In this document: positions 51,331 through 60,242 of the stretch, piece after piece | Layout of the letters: each line of letters begins with the position of its first letter | Position numbering within the stretch: position 1 is the stretch's first letter | DNA from: an uncultured Eubacteriales bacterium | GTDB taxonomy: Bacteria > Bacillota > Clostridia > Lachnospirales > Lachnospiraceae | Reading direction: 5' to 3' | Assembly (NCBI GenBank): GCA_900318615.1 | Contig: ONLK01000001.1 | Location: 47,470-111,469 of the forward strand | DNA length: 64,000 nucleotides | Translations under genes and position numbers: made by a program | The notes under the pieces: model-generated | What the model saw: only the letters and a program-made list of their open reading frames with translations | Told to the model about the DNA's origin: nothing | Database searches by the model: none

Positions 51331-53367
51331 TTATGCCCGGTCCTTTTTCCCTGCCGCTTCCTTCTTTTGTTTTTCCTCCGGCAACCGGCTGTCAGCCTTC
51401 TTTGCTTCCGTCATTTTTCTTCCGATGAGAACGGCAACGGACCTTCCGGGAACCGTGATGCTGCGGCCAATTTCCGTATCCGGCAGATCGCCCGGCTTTG
51501 AGGCTTTGATTTGGGATGTTTTCCCGATGGGTGTATTCTCGGGGGATGTTTCCTCGAAAGCTGTCTTTTCCTTTACCTTCAGAGCTTCTCCGGCTGTGGA
51601 CAGCGCCGTCTCCCACTTCATTCCCTTTGGAAGATACGGAAGTCCGAATTCCTGTTCATCCCAATAGAAATTATAGGCGATATAGATAAACTCCTCTTCT
51701 CCGGCATGCATCCCGCAGTACATTACTCCGATGCTCCTGCTTTGATAATCAAAAGCTCCGTACCAGGCACGGCCCGAATGGCAGGAAAAGTCCGGGTATC
51801 CGCAGGAAATCTGGTCATTCCCGGTCATCGGGCGGTTCATATGAAGGATGCGGTATTTTTTTCGCAGAGCTATCAGCTCTTTGACGAAGTCCGCCAGCTG
51901 CGCGTTCGTCCGCTCTGACTTCCAGTCAACCCAGGTTACCTCACTGTCAATACCGTATGGATTGTTGTTGCCCCCCTGAGAATTTCCGAATTCATCTCCT
52001 GCCATGATCAGCGGTGTTCCCTGAGACAGGTACAGCTCAGCCATGGCATTTTTCATCTGACGCATTCGAAGCTGCAGCACGGACTTCTTTCTCGTCGGGC
52101 CTTCTGCGCCGCAGTTCCAGCTGTAATTAATCCCGGCACCGTCGCGGTTCATCTCCCCGTTTTCTTCATTATGGTTCCGGTCATAGGAAACCATGTCTCC
52201 CAGCGTAAATCCGTCATGACCGGTCAGATAATTGATTACAGCCTTGTCCGAACTGTTCGCGCGGGAGCGGTCAACAAACTCCTGTGCCATCCCCTCATCA
52301 CTTTTCAGAATGCGGCGCGCGGCATTTTTAAAACCATCGTTCATATCCGCCAGACGGCGCACTGCCGGATGGACGGATCCGAAAATATAATCCGTGTCAA
52401 ACCAGGCACTGATCAGCTTGACCCCGGACAGGGAGGGGCATTTCGCCAGAATCTGCGCCAGCTCCGGGCGCACCATGAGCCGGAACCCATCCACATGGTA
52501 TTCCGTGATCCAGTTTGTAAGGCAGCTGATGATGTACTCCACATCGATTTTATCCGGAAAAGAAAAATCCATAATCACTTCAATGCCTGCTTTATGCAGA
52601 GCAAGAACCATTTCCTTAAATTCAATGTCCGGATGTTTCCCTGCCGCAAAGGAAGCTTTGGGCGCAAAATAGGCTGCCTCTGAAAATCCCCAGTAATTTA
52701 AATGCCTCACCTGACGGTGACCGGAAGTATTCTTCATCTGAGCGTTCTCAGCATAGGAAGGCAGATTTACAACCGCCATCGCATTGGGAGCATCCTCAAA
52801 ATCATACGCCGGAAGCAGCATAATCAGGTTAACGCCAAGACTGTTCAGATACGGTATTTTTTCCGTAATCCCCCTGAACGTTCCTTTGTTCCTTACCTTC
52901 GAATATCGGCTTTTTGTAAAGCCACGCACATGCAGGCCATAGGCGATCACATCCTCATATGGAATGTGCAGCCGGACGTCCTGACTCCAGTCAAACTTCA
53001 TATAAGGGATCGCCGCACGGATCTGATGCTCTGTGCGGGAGGAAAGATCGCCGAATTTTTCTCTGCCGCAGACCAGCCTGGCACACGGATCCGTCACTAT
53101 CTCCCGCCCGATTTTGAAATTGTATTCAATGTCGGATGCTCTGACGCCGGATATTTTCAAAGTCCACCTGTTTTTAATCAGCGGGCTTCGGTACATGGGG
53201 AATTCTCCAATTTCCTCATGACTGCCCCGGCGGTAAAGAATAAGAAGAACAGCGTCCTCTCCTTCAGCTGCCAGGCAGAAATTAATGCCGTCCCGCTGAA
53301 CGAACGGACCGGACGTCCTGTAAACTCCTTCCGATACCCTTACATTTACTTCCTTTTCTGATGCCAT
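51331..53367 (-). CDS. GH13 isoamylase/glycogen debranching homologue lacking catalytic residues
   Basis: A 678-residue protein with an N-terminal CBM48-like domain (about 15-125), a GH13 barrel and a C-terminal domain. The fourth conserved region TGHDGFTLGDMVSYDRNH is intact. The nucleophile region is DGFRLMVR, where Met298 replaces Asp of the usual GFRFDLA; the acid/base region is KLISAWFD, where Ala321 replaces Glu of IAEPWD; and the DVVYNHT-like region is altered (MDFSFPD, His/Asn lost). It is therefore probably catalytically dead, like plant ISA2, a regulatory subunit. No frameshift or stop is present. GGAAGGAG precedes the ATG. Confidence 0.82.
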   Translation of the reverse strand: MASEKEVNVRVSEGVYRTSGPFVQRDGINFCLAAEGEDAVLLILYRRGSHEEIGEFPMYRSPLIKNRWTLKISGVRASDIEYNFKIGREIVTDPCARLVCGREKFGDLSSRTEHQIRAAIPYMKFDWSQDVRLHIPYEDVIAYGLHVRGFTKSRYSKVRNKGTFRGITEKIPYLNSLGVNLIMLLPAYDFEDAPNAMAVVNLPSYAENAQMKNTSGHRQVRHLNYWGFSEAAYFAPKASFAAGKHPDIEFKEMVLALHKAGIEVIMDFSFPDKIDVEYIISCLTNWITEYHVDGFRLMVRPELAQILAKCPSLSGVKLISAWFDTDYIFGSVHPAVRRLADMNDGFKNAARRILKSDEGMAQEFVDRSRANSSDKAVINYLTGHDGFTLGDMVSYDRNHNEENGEMNRDGAGINYSWNCGAEGPTRKKSVLQLRMRQMKNAMAELYLSQGTPLIMAGDEFGNSQGGNNNPYGIDSEVTWVDWKSERTNAQLADFVKELIALRKKYRILHMNRPMTGNDQISCGYPDFSCHSGRAWYGAFDYQSRSIGVMYCGMHAGEEEFIYIAYNFYWDEQEFGLPYLPKGMKWETALSTAGEALKVKEKTAFEETSPENTPIGKTSQIKASKPGDLPDTEIGRSITVPGRSVAVLIGRKMTEAKKADSRLPEEKQKKEAAGKKDRA

Positions 53368-53391
53368 ATAATCTCCTTCCCCGGAATGTTC

Positions 53392-54153
53392 TTATGCCTT
53401 CAGATTTATGTCCAATTCCACCGGGCAGTGATCGGAGCCGTAAACCTCCGTATGAATAGCGGCTCCCTCCAGCTTATGGTCAAGCACTTTGGAAGTGCAG
53501 AAATAGTCTATTCTCCACCCCGCATTGTGCTCCCTTGCATGAAAACGATAGGACCACCAGCTGTAGGTACCTTCCCGGTCCGGATAAAAATAACGCCACG
53601 TATCCGTAAAACCGGCGGCGATAAGCTGTGTAAATTTCTGGCGTTCCTCATCGGTAAAACCGGCGTTTCCGCGGTTGGTCTTCGGATTTTTCAGGTCAAT
53701 ATCCTCATGGGCGACATTCAGATCTCCGCAGAAAACAACCGGTTTCACCTGTTCCAGCGTCTTCAGATACTTCAAAAAGGCATCCTCCCACGTCATCCGG
53801 TACTTAAGACGTTTCAGTTCCGAGCCGGAATTGGGGGTGTAGACGGTTATAAAAAAGAAATCGGAATATTCCAGTGTAATAACGCGGCCTTCCTGATCGT
53901 GCTCCAGAGCGCCGATTCCATAGCGCACGGACAGCGGATGATGTTTCGTGAAGATCGCCGTACCGGAATATCCCTTGCGGTTTGCATAATTCCAGTACTG
54001 CTCGTACCCGGGTGTTTCCAGCTTTACCTGTCCGTCCTGCAGCTTACTCTCCTGAATGCAGAAAATATCCGCATCTGCCGCTTTAAAATAATCTTCAAAA
54101 CCATGCGTCAGGCAGGCACGAAGACCGTTCACGTTCCAGGAAATAAATTTCAT
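53392..54153 (-). CDS. xth: Exodeoxyribonuclease III
   Basis: AP endonuclease/3'-5' exonuclease of base excision repair. The 253-residue protein (start ATG at 54153, frame open to 54189) begins KFISWNVNGLRACL, with the catalytic Glu in CIQESKLQDGQ, GDLNVAHEDIDL, and a C-terminal SDHCPVELDI. The fold and length match ExoA/XthA. Confidence 0.96.
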   Translation of the reverse strand: MKFISWNVNGLRACLTHGFEDYFKAADADIFCIQESKLQDGQVKLETPGYEQYWNYANRKGYSGTAIFTKHHPLSVRYGIGALEHDQEGRVITLEYSDFFFITVYTPNSGSELKRLKYRMTWEDAFLKYLKTLEQVKPVVFCGDLNVAHEDIDLKNPKTNRGNAGFTDEERQKFTQLIAAGFTDTWRYFYPDREGTYSWWSYRFHAREHNAGWRIDYFCTSKVLDHKLEGAAIHTEVYGSDHCPVELDINLKA

Positions 54154-54207
54154 ACTATTGTTCCTCTTCTGCTGATTTTTTTCGTACACCCTATCAGTAT
54201 ACCATTA

Positions 54208-54236
54208 TTGACCTTATTTTGGGAAAGGATTAAGAT
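54208..54236 (+). promoter_or_regulatory. Candidate promoter for the DUF1292 gene
   Basis: TTGACC (54208-54213), a 17-nt spacer and TAAGAT (54231-54236), 48 nt before the ATG. The -35 has one mismatch and the -10 two. Confidence 0.5.
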
Positions 54237-54283
54237 GATATGGGTGTCAAAAATACTTTTGATTGTACGAGGTATACATTGCC

Positions 54284-54661
54284 ATGGAAAACGGTGAAGC
54301 TTCCTTTAGAAATGATTTCTGCGCCGGATGCAGAAGACCGTGCAGTTTTGACGGTTCCTCTCCCATTACACTCAATCTGGACGACGGAACGGATATTCTC
54401 TGTCAGACCGTCACCATCTTCAAGGCAGGGAAACGATATTATATTGCTCTCCTTCCGCTGGACAAGAATGGGGAAAATACAGACGGGGAGGTCTATCTGT
54501 ATCGTTTTGATGATAATCACGGGGATCCGCAGATAGACAATATTGCAGACGACGAGGAATATGAGATTGCCTCGGACGGCTTTGACGAATGGATGGATGA
54601 AAATGAGCTGGATGAGATCATCTCTGCCGAAGAGGCGGAGGAGGAGGATAAAGAGCGCTGA
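54284..54661 (+). CDS. DUF1292 family acidic protein with N-terminal Cys cluster
   Basis: A 125-residue acidic protein of the YrzB (DUF1292) family, function unknown. ITLNLDDGTDILCQTVTIFKAGKRYYIALLP is the conserved core (about residues 28-58). The N-terminus adds DFCAGCRRPCSF, a possible metal site not typical of the short family members. The ATG at 54284 has CGAGG 11 nt upstream; an upstream TTG (54263) in frame has no ribosome site. Convergent with the UvrD-like helicase. Confidence 0.78.
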   Translation: MENGEASFRNDFCAGCRRPCSFDGSSPITLNLDDGTDILCQTVTIFKAGKRYYIALLPLDKNGENTDGEVYLYRFDDNHGDPQIDNIADDEEYEIASDGFDEWMDENELDEIISAEEAEEEDKER

Positions 54662-54713
54662 TTCCCCCTGTCTCTTCCGATCTGATTTTTTCTTTTCTGA
54701 TTTTTTCTTCCGG

Positions 54714-56588
54714 TTATTTTCCCGCCGGCAGCGGGAATACTTCCAGAAATCGTGACGGCTCCTGTTTTTTTCCGAAGCGTTCCTTCGTGTAAAAGATATG
54801 GAGCTTCTTTTTTGCCCGCGTCATCCCTACATACAGAAGCCGGCGTTCCTCCTCGATGTCCGTATCCAGCACTGCTTTCCGGTGCGGGATAATGCCATCG
54901 TTGACATCCGGAAGAAAAACTTCGTCAAATTCAAGTCCCTTGGATGCATGGAATGTGGAAAGGACAACGGCGGCTCTTTGCCGCTGCTCTTCCATCCGCC
55001 CGCTGCTTTTCTGCTCCTCCAGCTTTCTGCGGTATTCCTCTGTGTGGTCAAACCACTCCTGAAATGTCTTAAACGGCCGGGCAGCCTCCTCCAGCTCATC
55101 GAGGATCTCGAACAGGTCATCCACATTCATCTTCCTCCTGGCGGCATAGTCACGGATAAATGAATCATAATCAATTCCCTTGCGGATCCAGTTGACCGCA
55201 GCAAAGGGCTGCATATTCTTCATCATCACAAGGTCGTCCTCGAACTTTTCAATCCGGCGGACCATCCAGAGCTTATCCTCATAATAATGACGCATACGGA
55301 GGAAGACCGGGCGAATACCGCTCTCCATGTCCGCTCCTTCCACGCACTCGCGGCTGATGTAGCGAAGCGGACGGTTCATGATAAGGAGAAGGCTTCGCCT
55401 GTCTCCGGTTCCCTGACTCAGGTGTATATAGGCGAAGATATCCTTCGCAATCCAGTGATCGTACAGGTTCGGAATCTGATCTTTCATCTCAAACGGAATG
55501 TTAAACTCCAGCAGTTTTTCGGCAATGTAGCGTCCTCCGGTGTTCGTGCGCGTCAAAATGGCAAATTCCGGCTCTGTATTTTTTTCCTGCGATGAGAGAT
55601 GATCCCGCAGGTATTTCAGAATATACAGTGCCTCACTGTCCGGAGTTTTCATGCACCGGATTTCCACCTTGCTTCCATCATCCTTCGTCCAGTGAATCTG
55701 TTTCTGATAGCGTGTCTTATTTTTCCCGATCACGCGCATACTTGCGCGCACGATGCATCCGTCCGAGCGAAAATTATCCTCCAGGACAATGACCCGGGCA
55801 TTCGGGTAATCCTTCCGGAAATTCAGCATAATCTCCGGTTTTGCTCCACGGAACCGGTAGATGGACTGGTCATCGTCCCCCACCGCGAACAAATTGTTTT
55901 CCGGCTCCGCCAGCATTTTAACGATTTCATACTGAAGATAATTGATATCCTGAAACTCATCGATCAGTATGTACCGGAAGTGCTTCTGCCACATCGCGAG
56001 AATATCTCTGCGCTCCCGGAACAGCTGCCAGGTATAGACAAGCATGTCGTCGAAATCCAGCATCCCCTGTCCCTGTACCCTCTTCTGAAAGGTTTTATAG
56101 ATTTCACGAAAGGTTTCATCCGGGCAAACCGAAGAATAGTAATGCTCCAGCGGAATCTGTTCGTTTTTAACCATACTGATTTCCGCCGTCAGACTGGCGA
56201 TCAGCTCCTTTTCATCTTCATAATCCAGGTGATAAAGATGGATAACCTCCTGCAAAATCTGATATTTCTGATCCTCGCGCAGAATGTTCTGCGATGAATA
56301 ACGGTAGGCATGACGCAGGATCATGAAAAAAACAGAATGAAAAGTGCCGAAGGAAACCCGATATCTTTTCGTGCCGCACATCTTCTGGAAACGTGCCTGC
56401 ATTTCCTGCGCAGCCGCTCTGGTAAAGGTGATGACAAGGATTTCCTCCGGACTTATTTTCAGTTCTTCTATCAGATACTTTGTGCGGCTGGTGATAACCA
56501 GTGTTTTCCCTGAGCCGGGGCCAGCAAGAACCATGGCCGGTCCGCCCGCGTGCGTCACCGCTTCCTTCTGTGATTTACTAAGCTGCAT
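54714..56588 (-). CDS. UvrD/Rep-type ATP-dependent DNA helicase
   Basis: Superfamily 1 3'-5' helicase of 624 residues, somewhat shorter than classical PcrA/UvrD. It has Walker A AGPGSGKTL (about 22-30), ITFTRAAAQEM, the DEFQDIN box, GDDDQSIYRFRGA, and the C-terminal STFHASKGLEFDEV and EERRLLYVGMTRA motifs. A probable repair or replication-accessory helicase; short clostridial paralogues exist beside a full-length PcrA, so the symbol is left blank. An unusually GC-rich 21-nt palindrome precedes its ribosome site. Confidence 0.9.
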   Translation of the reverse strand: MQLSKSQKEAVTHAGGPAMVLAGPGSGKTLVITSRTKYLIEELKISPEEILVITFTRAAAQEMQARFQKMCGTKRYRVSFGTFHSVFFMILRHAYRYSSQNILREDQKYQILQEVIHLYHLDYEDEKELIASLTAEISMVKNEQIPLEHYYSSVCPDETFREIYKTFQKRVQGQGMLDFDDMLVYTWQLFRERRDILAMWQKHFRYILIDEFQDINYLQYEIVKMLAEPENNLFAVGDDDQSIYRFRGAKPEIMLNFRKDYPNARVIVLEDNFRSDGCIVRASMRVIGKNKTRYQKQIHWTKDDGSKVEIRCMKTPDSEALYILKYLRDHLSSQEKNTEPEFAILTRTNTGGRYIAEKLLEFNIPFEMKDQIPNLYDHWIAKDIFAYIHLSQGTGDRRSLLLIMNRPLRYISRECVEGADMESGIRPVFLRMRHYYEDKLWMVRRIEKFEDDLVMMKNMQPFAAVNWIRKGIDYDSFIRDYAARRKMNVDDLFEILDELEEAARPFKTFQEWFDHTEEYRRKLEEQKSSGRMEEQRQRAAVVLSTFHASKGLEFDEVFLPDVNDGIIPHRKAVLDTDIEEERRLLYVGMTRAKKKLHIFYTKERFGKKQEPSRFLEVFPLPAGK

Positions 56589-56606
56589 GAACTTCCTTTC
56601 AGCGAA

Positions 56607-56627
56607 CGTGCGCCCGCCGGGCGCACG
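56607..56627. repeat. 21-nt perfect palindrome upstream of the helicase gene
   Basis: CGTGCGCCCG and CGGGCGCACG flank a single C (56607-56616 and 56618-56627). It sits 19 nt from the helicase ATG, directly before the GAAAGG ribosome site, so it could bind a repressor dimer as DNA or fold as RNA. Confidence 0.6.
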
Positions 56628-56631
56628 AAAT

Positions 56632-56662
56632 AAAGGCGCCGTATGTGCTTCACGGCGCCTTT
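56632..56662 (-). terminator. Terminator of gltX
   Basis: A 10-bp GC-rich stem AAAGGCGCCG/CGGCGCCTTT (56632-56641 with 56653-56662), followed on the minus strand by TTTATTTCG. It begins 12 nt after the gltX stop. Confidence 0.8.
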
Positions 56663-56673
56663 GGCAGGGCGAA

Positions 56674-58140
56674 TTATTTTACAATTGCTGTCAGATTTTT
56701 AATTGCCTCTGATATGCGGCTGAGTGACTCGTTCTTTCCGAGCACTTCCATCAGCTCGGTTGCTCCGCCCGGTGTGATCTGCTTTCCGGAAACGGCGATT
56801 CGCACCGGCCAGATGACAAACCCGGCCTTGACATTCTTTTCCGCCGCATAATCCTTAATCACAGTATAAAGTTCATCATTGCAAAAATCCGCATCACTCA
56901 CGGCGGAGAATCTCGGAAGAATTTCCGTCAGCACATTCCAGGCCTTTTCCGGGGTTACCTTCCACTTCTTATTCGTGTAAAGGGATTCGTCAAAAGCCGG
57001 CAGATGATCAAAGAAATCCGTTTCAGCTTCCATATCCGGAAAGATTTCGATGCGGGTCTGAACCATCTTCGCAATCTTGTGCAGATCGTAATTCCCCGTC
57101 ACATACTGCTTCAGCCAGGGCTCCGCCATCTGATAGAATATATCCGGATCCATTGCCGCCAGATACTGTCCGTTCATCCACTTCAGCTTCTGAAGATCGA
57201 ATACGGCCGGGCTCTTGTTGATCCGGTGATAGTCAAATACCTTCACAAGTTCTTCCAGAGAATAAATCTCCCGGTCTTCCTCAGGGCTCCAGCCGAGCAG
57301 CGCAACATAATTGACGATTGCCTTCGAAACAAAGCCCTGATCCAGCAGATCCTCAAAGGAAGAATGGCCGGACCGTTTGGAAAGCTTGTGATGCTCCTCA
57401 TCCGTGATCAGCGGACAATGAATATAGGTCGGAATATCCCACCCGAAAGCCTGATAAAGGCGGTTATATTTCGGTGAGGAAGAAAGGTACTCGTTGCCGC
57501 GGACAACATGCGTGATGCCCATCAGATGGTCATCCACCACGTTGGCGAAATTATAGGTCGGATATCCGTCCGATTTGATCAGAATCATATCATCCAGTTC
57601 ACTGTTCGGAACCTCGATTTCACCGTAAATCTCATCCGTAAATCTGGTTGTTCCCTCGTTCGGAACATTCTGGCGGATCACGTACGGCATTCCGGCGGCC
57701 AGATTGGCCTCAATCTCTTCCCTGGAAAGATGGAGGCAGTGCTTATCATACATGACAATATCCTTGCCGTTGATGTTCTGCTTCAGCGACTCCAGGCGTT
57801 CCTTCGTGCAGAAGCAATAATAAGCCTCCCCCTTGTCAATCAGTTCCTTCGCGTACTTCATGTAGATGCCGGCCTTAACCCTTTCGCTTTGTACGTAGGG
57901 GCCGCAGCCGCCGTCCTTATCCGGACCCTCGTCATAAACGAGGCCGGTATCCGCCAGGGTACGGTTGATAATATCAACCGCACCCTCCACATAACGCTCC
58001 TGGTCGGTATCCTCGATCCGCAGCATAAATTTGCCGCCGGCATGTTTGGCTACCAGATATGAATAAAGAGCGGTTCTTAAATTTCCAACATGCATCCGTC
58101 CGGTCGGACTCGGTGCAAATCTTGTTTTGATCTCACTCAT
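56674..58140 (-). CDS. gltX: Glutamate-tRNA ligase
   Basis: Class I synthetase charging glutamate. The 488-residue protein has the HIGH variant in PSPTGRMHVGNLRTAL and the KMSKS variant KLSKRSG, with RNEYLSSSPK and RIEDTDQERY as family marks. It lies between ftsW and the helicase gene. With no obvious glutaminyl-tRNA synthetase feature, it may also be a non-discriminating enzyme. Confidence 0.96.
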   Translation of the reverse strand: MSEIKTRFAPSPTGRMHVGNLRTALYSYLVAKHAGGKFMLRIEDTDQERYVEGAVDIINRTLADTGLVYDEGPDKDGGCGPYVQSERVKAGIYMKYAKELIDKGEAYYCFCTKERLESLKQNINGKDIVMYDKHCLHLSREEIEANLAAGMPYVIRQNVPNEGTTRFTDEIYGEIEVPNSELDDMILIKSDGYPTYNFANVVDDHLMGITHVVRGNEYLSSSPKYNRLYQAFGWDIPTYIHCPLITDEEHHKLSKRSGHSSFEDLLDQGFVSKAIVNYVALLGWSPEEDREIYSLEELVKVFDYHRINKSPAVFDLQKLKWMNGQYLAAMDPDIFYQMAEPWLKQYVTGNYDLHKIAKMVQTRIEIFPDMEAETDFFDHLPAFDESLYTNKKWKVTPEKAWNVLTEILPRFSAVSDADFCNDELYTVIKDYAAEKNVKAGFVIWPVRIAVSGKQITPGGATELMEVLGKNESLSRISEAIKNLTAIVK

Positions 58141-58179
58141 ATAAATCTCCCTTCCTGGCTGTCATTTTGCTTTGTCGGT

Positions 58180-59541
58180 TTATCTGAATTGTATCTGTCT
58201 GGAGATACTCAGTGCAACCATCATTTCCGCCATCAGGAATACGATGGAAGTACCGCCGTAACTTATGAACGGCAGGGTAATACCGGTGGTCGGAATAAGG
58301 TTTGTTACAACCGCAATATTCAGGATGACCTGCAGCGCGATATGAATGAAAATTCCGGCTGCAATCATGGATCCGGCCAGATCCGGCGCATTCTGTGCGA
58401 TGAAAAACAGACGGTACAGCAGAAAAATAAACAGTGCGATCACAAGAATCGCTCCGAAAAGACCAAGTTCCTCACAGATAATGGAAAAGATCATATCGTT
58501 CTGGGCTTCCGGAAGTGCGCCCAGTTTCTGCGTACTGTTTCCGAGCCCCTTGCCGAAAAAACCTCCGGAGCCGATGGCATACAGTCCCTGCATCACCTGA
58601 TAGCCGCCCACGCTCTGATAGCGCTCCGGGTTTCTCCACACAAGAATTCGCCGAAGGCGGAAGGAATCCGAATTGATATCAATATTGCTGACCACAATAG
58701 CAATAAGCGCGACAGCTGCCACCCCGGCACCAAGCAGCAGCACCGCAAATTTTCTGGTACTTGGATGTACAATAAAAATCAGCAGCACGGTAATCCCGGC
58801 AATGATCAGGCCGGTACTCAGGTTGTCCGTGAAAAAATAAGTAAAGCCGGCCGACAGAATCCCGTATGCGGCAATTCGCAGCGGCTCCTTCACTCCGCGA
58901 AACTTATTCCCGCTTTTGACAACCAGATACGGGAGGTACAGAATGATAGCCAGTTTCGCTACTTCCGCCGGCTGAAAGTGCAATGGCCCGATGTAGATCC
59001 AGCGTTTTGCGCCGTTCACTTCACGTCCGATAAACCGGGTGGCTACCAGGAGCAGCATGGACAGTGCATAGAGAGCGGGGCTTAATTTTATATATTTGTG
59101 ATAATCAAGCATGGAGCCGGCAAGCATTCCGACAATGCAGACGGCACTGATGGCTGCCTGTTTTCCAAAGTAAAAGGTGTCACTTCCATGCTCGACATTT
59201 GCTTCATACGCACTGGTGCTGTACAGCATGACAAGCCCGAAGCAGGTAAGCAGGATAACGGCTGCCAGCAGGTTATAATCATAATAATCCTGTCCTCCCC
59301 TCAGGGCTGACCTTCCCCCCGAAGGGATCACCCACAGTCCCCGGCGCCGGGCCGCTGCCTTCAGACGCTCCGTTCCTGAGGTATATTTATTTTCCCCTGA
59401 AGTGTTTCTTCTCCGCCTGTTTCCCGCAGACCCTCCGGCGGCAGTACGCCGTTTTCCGGATGAACCCTTCCTCATCGGAATCACATTCGGACTGGATGCA
59501 GTAGGATGGCTGCTATCCCGGGAACCGGTTTTATACGTCAT
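58180..59541 (-). CDS. ftsW: SEDS peptidoglycan polymerase FtsW
   Basis: Septal peptidoglycan glycosyltransferase of the SEDS family, a multipass membrane enzyme that works with a class B PBP. After a basic, low-complexity N-terminal tail of about 85 residues rich in Arg, Ser and Thr, ten membrane helices follow, with the conserved QGLYAIGSGGFFGKGLGNS and ALPEAQNDMIFSIICEELG of FtsW/RodA. The N-terminal length is above the family norm. A gltX gene follows. RodA is possible but FtsW fits the QNDMIF box better. Confidence 0.88.
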   Translation of the reverse strand: MTYKTGSRDSSHPTASSPNVIPMRKGSSGKRRTAAGGSAGNRRRRNTSGENKYTSGTERLKAAARRRGLWVIPSGGRSALRGGQDYYDYNLLAAVILLTCFGLVMLYSTSAYEANVEHGSDTFYFGKQAAISAVCIVGMLAGSMLDYHKYIKLSPALYALSMLLLVATRFIGREVNGAKRWIYIGPLHFQPAEVAKLAIILYLPYLVVKSGNKFRGVKEPLRIAAYGILSAGFTYFFTDNLSTGLIIAGITVLLIFIVHPSTRKFAVLLLGAGVAAVALIAIVVSNIDINSDSFRLRRILVWRNPERYQSVGGYQVMQGLYAIGSGGFFGKGLGNSTQKLGALPEAQNDMIFSIICEELGLFGAILVIALFIFLLYRLFFIAQNAPDLAGSMIAAGIFIHIALQVILNIAVVTNLIPTTGITLPFISYGGTSIVFLMAEMMVALSISRQIQFR

Positions 59542-59587
59542 TCGATCACATTCCCTTTAACATAAACAATTACACAGACTACACGCA

Positions 59588-59596
59588 ACTATAGCA
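59588..59596 (-). promoter_or_regulatory. Extended -10 promoter for ftsW
   Basis: Minus-strand TGC-TATAGT (59596-59588): extended -10 with one mismatch and no clear -35. It lies about 47 nt before the ftsW ATG. Confidence 0.5.
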
Positions 59597-59641
59597 CAAT
59601 CCGCTCTGCTTTTCCACAGCAAAATCGGATCTGTTTCAGAA

Positions 59642-59677
59642 AGCGGGAGGGAAACAGAGCTCTCTGCTTCCCTCCCG
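59642..59677. terminator. Strong hairpin terminator after leuD
   Basis: A stem of 16 bp with one mismatch (GCGGGAGGGAA/TTCCCTCCCGC at 59642-59652 with 59667-59677, extended by CAGAG/CTCTG) 59 nt after the leuD stop. The minus-strand T tail is weak (TTTCTG). Confidence 0.75.
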
Positions 59678-59735
59678 CCGTTTTGTTCTCCCGGGTATTC
59701 AGAATAAACAGCCGATTCACGGAACTATCCTGCCA

Positions 59736-60227
59736 TCATTCTTCCCTGTCATTGATGTAGCTGATCAGTCCGCCGTCTCTGATGATCTTCTGCATAAACG
59801 GCGGAAATGGCTGCCCCTGATATTCCGTCCCCCTGGTGCGGTCATATATTTTTCCGCTGTCAAAATCCACCTCCACCATATCTCCGTCCTCAATGTCATG
59901 GGCCGCCTGCGGGCATTCAATAATCGGAAGTCCGATATTAATGGAGTTTCGGTAAAAAATACGTGCGAAGGTCTCTGCGATGACACAGGAAACTCCGGCG
60001 CCCTTGATTGCCATCGGTGCATGTTCGCGGGAGGAGCCGCAGCCGAAGTTTTTTTCCGCAACAATAATATCGCCGGGCTGTACCTTCCGGATAAATTCCG
60101 GGTCGATGTCTTCCATGCAGTGCGCTGCCAGTTCCTTCTCACTTGTAGCAGCCAGATACCTGGCCGGGATAATCACATCGGTATCAACGTTATCACCGTA
60201 TTTAAACACTTTTCCGTTTGCTTTCAT
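59736..60227 (-). CDS. leuD: 3-isopropylmalate dehydratase small subunit
   Basis: With LeuC isomerises isopropylmalate in leucine synthesis. The 163-residue short-form LeuD has [29 protein letters not shown] and [14 protein letters not shown]. It starts 15 nt after leuC. The small-form LeuC/LeuD pair is the archaeal/clostridial type, shared with homoaconitases; leucine synthesis is the likely role given ilvC next to it. Confidence 0.93.
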   Translation of the reverse strand: MKANGKVFKYGDNVDTDVIIPARYLAATSEKELAAHCMEDIDPEFIRKVQPGDIIVAEKNFGCGSSREHAPMAIKGAGVSCVIAETFARIFYRNSINIGLPIIECPQAAHDIEDGDMVEVDFDSGKIYDRTRGTEYQGQPFPPFMQKIIRDGGLISYINDREE

Positions 60228-60242
60228 AGCGTCCTTCTCCTA

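Noticed and set aside
54681..54708. Direct repeat of 13 bp (TCTGATTTTTTCT) at a 15-bp interval
   Set aside because: Low-complexity T-rich sequence between two converging genes with no stem; no function can be supported.
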